64,000 nucleotides of DNA. It comes from Selaginella tamariscina (taxonomy: Eukaryota > Streptophyta > Lycopodiopsida > Selaginellales > Selaginellaceae). Under the pieces are notes generated by a model that was given only the letters and a program-made list of their open reading frames with translations, ran no database searches and had not been told where the DNA came from. The position numbers were made by a program, and so were the translations under genes. This document shows positions 57,774 to 64,000 of the stretch, piece after piece; position 1 is the first letter of the stretch; the number at the start of each line of letters is the position of its first letter. Where the stretch lies: the NCBI GenBank assembly GCA_003024785.1, contig PUQB01000077.1, positions 620,001 to 684,000 of the forward strand, in the 5' to 3' direction.

Positions 57774-58450
57774 TGGTCGTCGGGACTCCGCAGGCTAGAT
57801 GTGGTGCTTCTTAGGAAGCTGCAGTGGTCGCCAAGACACTGTCGAGAGCGTCCAACTCTGGGGTTCTGCTGGTACACGGCCTTACCTCAGGAGTAATGGA
57901 AGTATCGGGTTGGCCTCTACCCAGGATGCGCGAGGGTCCATGTACGAGTGAGAGGGGAGTTCTACTGAGATGACTTGGCAAAGAGGATTGCGGGACCCAG
58001 GAGTCGGCAGCGAGGAACGCCCGCTGGTGGGGAGAATAGAAGGAAATGGGTATATATATTGCCTGCCTGAGTACAACTATCTCCGACAGTGGAGTAATCT
58101 ATAAGACGTAGACTTGACTCCAAAAAGACCCTGACCCACTACCAGCCTTCCAGCTTATATAGTGGGTACCTACCACTAGTCCCTAGCTACAGGTGGCACT
58201 CTCTCACTAGTCTGCGCCTGGTGACAGAGTCCTGCCTGTCACATTTATGCGCCTCCCCACGCGTGCTGTCCTTCGTACCCTAGGTAGTTGGTCCGAACGA
58301 TCGAATCTTCGCCTGCTTACACCGCCGCCTGACACCGGTCGCCATCAGTCCATACCTGAAGTACCTCCCATATCCGGCGTTTTGCCCAGCTGCTCGTCCA
58401 CGCTGATGGCGATCTATCGGATGGCCACGATGAAGGGCCACCGTCAACTA
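57774..58450 (-). repeat. Right-hand LTR of the gag-protease element (its 5' LTR)
   Basis: A 677-bp LTR, a few percent different from the left copy by eye, with its last CA mutated to TA and followed by ggtac. The sequence just inside it (minus strand TTTGTGGCGACCACGG) is the candidate primer-binding site. Confidence 0.88.
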
Positions 58451-58455
58451 GGTAC

Positions 58456-59005
58456 AGCTAGCGCAGGTTTTGTTTCGTATGCAGTAGGAGATACTGGACA
58501 AATTAGCAAAGGTGAGTTCGGCATCACAGGATGTACCACAGTTGGCTGCAGCATTGTACAACTAGTTTGTTAATATGGGATACACGGTGAAGGACAGAGC
58601 AGAGATTCGGAGGTTGATTGCAGAAGCTATGGAGGCAGCAATAATGTCAAAGATTAACACCATGCAGGCTACAGTTAGCATAATTGGAGTGCGACCAATG
58701 AAAGCAAGGACTCTTAGTCCTACAATTCTGGAGAGCAAGCCTATAAGTGTTTCAGAGCCTATGCCGATGACGCAGAAGATAAAACAAAGGAAGAACTCCG
58801 ATAGGGAGGAGCACTCTTGACAGTGCTAGGGAAGGAACTCCAGCGACTGCAGGTGGAGAACTAGTTCTCCGACTACAGGTGGCATCCATGGCGTAGGAAA
58901 CGGAGAAGTTAAAGATGGAGGTTGCTAGGTATAAGGAAGAATATGAGACAAAGTATCCTAAGGAGCCGTAGGAGAACGAAGGCACAGGATAGGTGCAATG
59001 AGGAC
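58456..59005 (+). pseudogene. Extra ORF downstream of gypsy integrase, 3' part
   Basis: Directly after the duplication the frame cut at 51583 continues (QLAQVLFRMQ, a TAG, EILDKLAKVSS, another TAG). It then runs into 58575-58820, which begins GYTVKDRAEIRRLIAEAMEA, and a helical tail near 58900. The purine tract and right LTR of the gypsy follow. Confidence 0.6.
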
Positions 59006-59032
59006 ACTACAAAGATTCAAGGGGGGGAATAG

Positions 59033-59563
59033 TGTTAGGGACCAAAAATATAGCATGTAGGAACTGCATACATAGGACTTTCCTATGGTGAGAAGTAGCT
59101 TATAGGAAAGTAGTGGCTGGAAAATCCTACAGGTACAGGAAAAATCCTATGGCAATAGGAAATATCCTACGCATGTAGGAGAATCGGACGGTTATGATGG
59201 TTGGAGCAGGACAGGATTCGGTTAGGGCAAGTTAGGGCAAGTTAGGGCAAGAAGGGAGAGAGAGACTATGAAGGCTATGGAGAGCAATGCATGAGAGAGA
59301 GAGTATCTTTAGGAGAGAAGTAAGTCTCCACACTTGCTATCTCTTTGTATTCATTTAGTAATGCAAGTGCATGTTTATGATATATTGTGAATGCTTATAC
59401 ATGGTAATGGCCAAAGCAAAATCCTATCCTTGACCTTAGAGATGAGATGAGCACATAATATAGAGCTATTCTAGGTCGAAATCCCATATCCTTTAACTGG
59501 CAAAGCTTTTCCTGCGTTGTGAACAATGATTTCTGCACACATGAAAGTTTTGCCATGTTAACA
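59033..59563 (+). repeat. gypsy right LTR
   Basis: A 531-bp LTR with intact TG...CA ends (TGTTAGGGACC ... GTTAACA), preceded by the purine tract at 59019-59030 and followed by accac. Confidence 0.9.
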
Positions 59564-59568
59564 ACCAC

Positions 59569-60434
59569 CTAGAACTTGTCCTTGAGAAAGAAGAGACCAC
59601 ATTACTTACAAAACTGACTATACTAATATTCTACCCTAGCCGGGAATGCCTAGCCTTAAAGAAAACACATTCCTTATTTTGTGAAGTTCACAATAGTGAA
59701 ATGGATATGGCAATTAGAAATTAGAATTTATTGTGACAAATGCTATTAAAGTTTTAGAATTATAAACATCTAAAAACAATTATCTTTTTGAACTACGATT
59801 GGAGTTTTCATATCTATAATCTATTAGACTTAATTATATATACACCCACTATGGATATGATATGAGCCTTAATTTACATGTTGATAATCATTTATAAATA
59901 ATACATACATATATATATATATATATTTAGTTACATACTCATGATTAAATAGTTCGTTGAAGGAAATTCGTAACTTAGGATATTTGTTTATTAGAGGGTA
60001 TGAGGTTTGTAGCATAGGCAAATACAAATGCAAAGTTGTACGAACATGCTTATACAATGGCCAATGTTGTATGAAATTGCATATTCTAGTAGAGGATGGT
60101 TTAGTTTGACCGCTCATGGCAAAATTTGAGCTTAAAAAACATTTAAATATTGTTATTAAGTGAAACGAGACAATATCACTGGATAGCAATTGGGTATGCA
60201 ATTCATGGCTAGGGTGAATGCAAGACCTACCAGGTGTCCATGGAATTATACTCACCATTGCTACTAGGGTACTGAATTGCCACCACATAGGGGGGCTGTG
60301 AACATGGGAGAGTGTAGATCTGTCTAGCCAATGCCCCATCCACTTCCATGATAGACTATAGATCTGTCCACTAACCAATGTTGTGCATCCATGGACACTA
60401 CACTCCTCAAGCCTATGAAAGAGTGTCCAAGCCA
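59569..60434. other. Interval after the gypsy element, no gene supported
   Basis: The 199-codon minus-strand frame at 59869-60468 has no recognisable domain, runs partly through a TA microsatellite (59905-59925) and has an unlikely Trp/His/Ser-rich composition; I do not call it. Confidence 0.4.
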
Positions 60435-60439
60435 CCAAT

Positions 60440-60600
60440 GAACTAGCTAGGGGGCATTTGAGTGTCATCTAAATCTTTTGTGAACTAGCTAGGGGGCATC
60501 TGAGTGTCATCTAAATCTTTTGTGAACTGGCTTGGAGGCCTTTGTGTCTTGTTAGGATCGTGAACAAACTGGCTTGGTAGCCTTTGTGTCTCGTCAAGAT
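60440..60600. repeat. Tandem 42-bp repeat plus diverged units
   Basis: gaactagctagggggcatYtg... is present twice head-to-tail (60440-60481 and 60482-60523) with one difference. Diverged partial units (gaactggcttggaggcctttgtgtct; aaactggcttggtagcctttgtgtct) follow. Confidence 0.85.
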
Positions 60601-60849
60601 CTTGTCTCATCTTGGGATGGGAAGGTAAGTTGCTGGCAAGGTATGTAGCATTACATTGCTAGCGAGTCTTGGCTTGCTATGTGCTGCTCTCTAGCTAGAG
60701 GTTGAGCATAAGTTGGAGCAGAGGTTGGCTCTCCCCTCTGTTTAGTAGCGAGCCTCTATCAAGGTCATGTTCGATTGTAGGCCTAGTCAGTGGTGGGTTG
60801 AACCAAGGCTAATTGTCACCACCATCAAACTAGATTGTGTTGGGGACAA

Positions 60850-61715
60850 ATGAAGTGTTCTCCAGGAAGTAGCATGAGTCCTTTTGACTGATTCTTGGTG
60901 CCTTTCTCCTTCAACAGCTTCTCCTAGCAGCAGCGTTAGCTTTTTTAGTAGCCCGTGCAACAACCCTGGCCTTTTTCCAAGTTGCAGCTTCAATCACAGC
61001 TTGAGCATGTGTTGCCTTCCTCAATTCTCGTTCAACTTGCTTGGCTTTTGTTGTTACATGCTTGGTTGCAAGATGGCATTCGTGTTTTTCCATTTATTGA
61101 AGCTACTTTGTTTCATGAACTATGGCTCCATGTGCTAACTTGATTGTAAATCTGTGTCTGCGAGGAAGATTAGCTCCCATTGCTACTAGTGCTTGGAGAA
61201 GCAAAGGTGTTGTTGGACCTGGAGTTGGATGCGCAATTGCTGTTAAACCATCTAAATTTGGCAATATGGTGTCCTCATCATCTTCAACTCTAACATTGAT
61301 GTCAAACTGGCTTGAGCGGGAGCTGAAGGTACTTCCATTTGCATAGCATTGACGGTGTTTTGTGCCATGTTGCAACCCTTGTTTGGTCCAAACTTGTTGT
61401 TCATCTTGTTTGGATCAAGTTGCCATATGCATGTTGCTGCAAATCCTGTCTTGATGTTGCTTGGGTTGAGTGCTTTTTGAAGTGCTTTAGATGCAATGTT
61501 GACAATCTCAGCACGCTGCATGGATCGGCCCATGTTTTGCATCATCCAAACTTCTTGTTCTTGCCGGAAGTACCCTTTGAATTGTGAGAATACTACGACA
61601 TCTAGTGGTTGCATGTGGTGAGAGCAGTGTGGAGGTAGCATTGTGATGTCAATTCCCATATCCTTTGCAGTACTGATGGCTCTTGTGTGAGGTGGCTCCC
61701 GTGACCATCACAAAT
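60850..61715 (-). pseudogene. pogo-like transposase, C-terminal half (inverted)
   Basis: Minus-strand reading begins with CDGHGSHLT near 61715, the second catalytic Asp of a DDE_1 (pogo/Tigger-type) transposase. 61659-61252 continues MLPPHCSHHMQPLDVVVFSQFKGYF, with the third acidic residue in QPLD, then EIVNIASKALQKALNPSNI and TGFAATCIWQLDP. A lysine/arginine-rich tail runs on to about 60900 (KKARVVARATKKANAAARR). DDE_1 enzymes cut and paste DNA at TA targets. The first half of the enzyme lies in the opposite orientation at 61764-62470. A TAG at 60912 and frame changes are present. Confidence 0.82.
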
Positions 61716-61763
61716 TAGCAAGTGTCGTTGTTGCTCACAACATCCACCAAGTTGGGAGAGATG

Positions 61764-62470
61764 TCTATTTGCCAAGCAGCTACTTTGTTAGGTATCTCCC
61801 GTGCTTCTCTGACAAACTGGCTATATGGGATCATGACCTTCAAATGTTCAGGTCCTCCGTCTCATCTTGATGGTGATGAGGAACAAGAGATTCTAGATTG
61901 GGCAGCTCAACGACAGGAATGGGGATTCCCATTGACCAAAATGGAGCTCATCATCTACACTACCAAAATTGCAAGAAAAGCAGGCAAGCCCTTCGAAGGA
62001 AAAGGTGGCCTACCTAGCAAATGTTGGTACAATCGTTTTAGTAAACGCTATCCACATCTTGTTCCTTGAAGTTCCCATACCCTAGAACAATCAAGAGTAA
62101 AGGCCTTCTCGCCTAAGAATGTTAGTACTTTCTACACCAACTTGGAAAAATGTACCGATTCTCTTCTTATCCACTAAAACACATACGGAATGCTAATGAG
62201 ATCGCTGTGGTTGCAAAACGTGTTAATGGAGGTAGAGTTCTTGCCTTGAAGTGAAGCAAACGCTTTGTCAACCAAGTGCCAAATGCAAAGAGTGGGTTAC
62301 CATTTTGACGGCCATCATGTAGTAAGTGACTCAATCTTGCGGCTATATATCTTCAAAGGCTCTCAGGCTGATGGCTTTGCTCTTCAACAATGCAATTATA
62401 ATGAAGGACTGACAACTAACAAGAAAGTATGGATGAGCAATGAACTCTTCATGCAATGGCTATAACACTT
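61764..62470 (+). pseudogene. pogo-like transposase, N-terminal half
   Basis: 61764-62069 encodes an N-terminal helix-turn-helix (SICQAATLLGISRASLTNW) and a CENP-B/Tc5-type second helix-turn-helix (EEQEILDWAAQRQEWGFPLT; GGLPSKCWYNRFSKRYPHL), the DNA-binding part. After a stop, 62070-62470 continues into the catalytic core in mixed frames: FSPKNVSTFYTNLEK, then NANEIAV where the first catalytic aspartate is expected but appears as Asn. LRLYIFKGSQADGFALQQC and KKVWMSNELFMQWL follow. The core stops at HFANQ, exactly where the inverted C-terminal half should join. Confidence 0.82.
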
Positions 62471-62479
62471 TGCTAATCA

Positions 62480-63063
62480 AAGGTACTATAGTAGATTATT
62501 AATATGATTATTAAATGTAGCTTAGTAAAAGGAGAATACTGTATACCATGTCAATTGTTGCCATCATCTCTTGTTCCATCCAAGTACAAGTTTTTCTTGG
62601 TAGTCTGATTTGCACACAACTCCTCTTCTTGTTGGATGTCTTAGGTACTTCTTGCTGGACACCTTCATGGTCCTCACTAGTTTGTTACTCCACATCCTCA
62701 ACAGAAGCTTGAAGATGTGAATGAGTGAGATTGGGTTGGAGGTGCATTTTTTATCCTAGCTTGTTGTCTTTGATACTTACCACCAACGGGCGTGCATATT
62801 GACGAGCAGCTCTAGCACCTCAAGATGTCTCTACTTCTGCCCAAGGAGAATGACATGATGTGATGCAGCTTGATTGCTAGCACTAGGTCGCACATTGTTC
62901 TTCTACAAAGCACATTGTCAACGAATATAAGACTAAATGCTTCACACTTGCTCTTGAGCGATCCACATGGTCAAGCAAACATGTAGGAGTAAAACGACGG
63001 GCACAAGGACAAAAGCAAGGATTAATGACAAGTTGTGTGTTGTCATTTTGGTGTGGCTCATGG
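62480..63063. other. Interval without a supported gene
   Basis: Mixed-composition sequence; minus-strand phrases suggest more decayed transposon coding, but nothing identifiable. Confidence 0.35.
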
Positions 63064-63699
63064 TGGCCGTCGGGACTCTGCAAGCCAAATGTGGTGCTTC
63101 TTAGGAAGCCTCGGTGGTCGCTAGGATGCTGTGGATAGAGTTCAACCTTGGGGGTCCGAGCCGGCAAGCCGGCCTTACCTCGGGTATTTGGGAAGGTGTC
63201 AAATGGCCTCTACCCGGACGCCGCGAGGGTCCGTGTAAGGGGTGGGAGATTCTCCGGGTGAACCGCTGGGTAGTTAGTAGAGTGCTTGTTGGGCTAGGAG
63301 TAGAGCAAGAGGCGTATCATCGATAAGATGGTGAATATAAGGAGCATATTTCATATAGTGCCTACCTGAGTACAACTACCTCCGACAGGGAACAAGATAC
63401 AAGACGCAAATTTGACTATAAAAGACCTTGACCCACTACCAGCCTTCCTTCTTAATGTGGGTTACTTAGTGCTAGACCTAGGGACAAGTGGTACTCTTAT
63501 TGGTCTACCGCCATGTGACAGAGTCCTATTTAACACATTTATACGCCTCCCTCAAGTGTGCTGTCCTGCGTACCCTGAGTAGTTGATCCGAACGATTGGA
63601 TCTACGCCCGCTTATGCCGCTACCTGACATCTATCACCATAAGTCCGTACTTGCGGTACCTTCCTTACCTGGGGCTTCGTCCGTCACTTGTTTGCGCAG
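63064..63699 (-). repeat. Third LTR copy of the gag-protease family
   Basis: From tggccgtcgggactctgcaa to about gtttgcgcaga this matches the LTRs at 51584 and 57774 in the same orientation, but is clearly more diverged and lacks the last ~50 bp. Whether it is a truncated solo LTR or part of another element cannot be decided from the window. Confidence 0.8.
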
Positions 63700-64000
63700 A
63701 TTTGCTTTAGATTGGAGCTTGAGTAATCCCAATTCATAACCTAATTTCTTTTTAAAATAAAATAATTTATTTGACATCCATAATATAAAAGAATTACATT
63801 ATAAATTTGCTTCAACTAAGACTACTCGAGTTTGAATAATGTAAATTTATAATCAAATATTTTTAAAATTAAAATTAAAATTTTATTTTACATCCATAAT
63901 GTAAAGTATTACGCTTGGATTTACTCCTACCAGGATTACTCAACCTTGAGTAGCCCTAATAACTTGGAGCAATACTTTAATTTTCTTAAATTTTTAAAAA
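63700..64000. other. AT-rich end of window
   Basis: No gene seen. Two loosely similar ~120-bp stretches (ttacatccataat..., tactcgagtttgaataat / tactcaaccttgagtag) suggest another short repeat. Confidence 0.35.

Larger units (their letters stand above)
51584..58450 (-). mobile_element. LTR element with gag and protease but no visible RT or integrase
   Basis: LTRs 51584-52266 and 57774-58450 start TGGTCGTCGG and end ..CCGTCAACCA/CTA; ggtac is duplicated at 51579-51583 and 58451-58455. Internal coding is on the minus strand and more GC-rich than its host: a gag (about 57000-55700), a CCHC-like knuckle, an aspartic protease region (about 54950-54400) and a coiled-coil region (about 53250-52500). 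In 5.5 kb of interior I find no RT, RNase H or integrase motif in any frame. It therefore looks like a non-autonomous gag-bearing element mobilised in trans. It sits inside the gypsy downstream ORF. Confidence 0.85.
32429..59563 (+). mobile_element. Ty3/gypsy retrotransposon, ~27 kb with nested insertions
   Basis: LTRs 32429-32938 and 59033-59563 are clear homologues in the same orientation. The five bases accac occur just before the first (32424-32428) and just after the second (59564-59568), so they belong to one insertion. A purine run aaggggggg lies at 59019-59027 before the right LTR. Plus-strand domains in gypsy order (gag with CCHC knuckles, protease, RT, RNase H, integrase) are followed by an extra ORF. 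Inside lie an ~11 kb block (33.3-44.4 kb), an hAT-type MITE (45083-45530) and an LTR element (51584-58450). Removing them leaves about 8.7 kb. Stops and frameshifts are frequent, so it is inactive. Confidence 0.9.

Noticed and set aside
59869..60468. 199-codon minus-strand frame
   Set aside because: No domain, odd composition, includes a TA microsatellite and overlaps the start of a tandem repeat on the other side.

Overview
The window looks like a land plant nuclear genome, most likely a lycophyte of the Selaginella type. The reasons are a single-exon class I terpene synthase of the 'microbial-type' (MTPSL) kind, A-type cytochrome P450s and a plant DOXC-class dioxygenase, spliced by very short introns (47, 53, 52 and 58 nt where I can place both sites), set among plant Ty1/copia, Ty3/gypsy, pogo and hAT-type elements. 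I cannot name the species from sequence alone. There is no bacterial or organellar signal and I saw no rRNA or tRNA gene.

Layout. 1-3.9 kb is AT-rich with no gene I can support. 3.9-10.3 kb is an old decayed copia element with a young copia element (5652-10188, 5-bp duplication cttca) inserted in its RNase H region. 10.5-14.94 kb is a minus-strand P450 pseudogene, split by a second copia element (11475-14652, duplication atgtc) and with its middle third inverted in place. 15.0-17.5 kb holds dispersed repeats, a ~0.75 kb duplicated segment and a perfect 32-bp-arm hairpin. 17.8-20.9 kb is the core of host interest: a three-exon P450 (minus) and a terpene synthase (plus), divergently arranged over ~480 bp. 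21.9-23.1 kb is a terminal-inverted-repeat element, and 23.5-28.2 kb a spliced transposase-like gene remnant carrying a MITE. 28.7-31.95 kb holds broken remains of a bHLH gene, a 2-oxoglutarate dioxygenase and a second terpene synthase. Together these read as a decaying terpenoid-type gene cluster, but co-function is an inference.

32,429-59,563 is a single Ty3/gypsy element about 27 kb long, defined by matching LTRs and the target duplication accac. It is swollen by nested insertions: an ~11 kb block inside gag (33.3-44.4 kb), a 448-bp hAT-type MITE between two gag zinc knuckles, and a 6.9 kb LTR element (51584-58450, duplication ggtac) that carries gag and protease but no reverse transcriptase or integrase that I can find. 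The gypsy reading frame resumes across each of the last two.

The 11 kb block is the most unusual part. It holds about 45 copies of a degenerate palindrome with consensus GGCGGGATTAATCCCGCC in two arrays, kilobase-scale dinucleotide tracts, and directly beside the second array a spliced but frameshifted gene. That gene encodes a ParB/sulfiredoxin-like domain followed by what looks like a beta-class amino-methyltransferase. A HAD/NIF-type phosphatase gene fragment follows.

59.6-64 kb carries a short tandem repeat, a pogo-like transposase whose C-terminal half is inverted in front of its N-terminal half, and a third copy of the LTR of the gag-protease element. Frameshifts reported here could in part be draft-assembly errors; where several occur together I call the locus a pseudogene.
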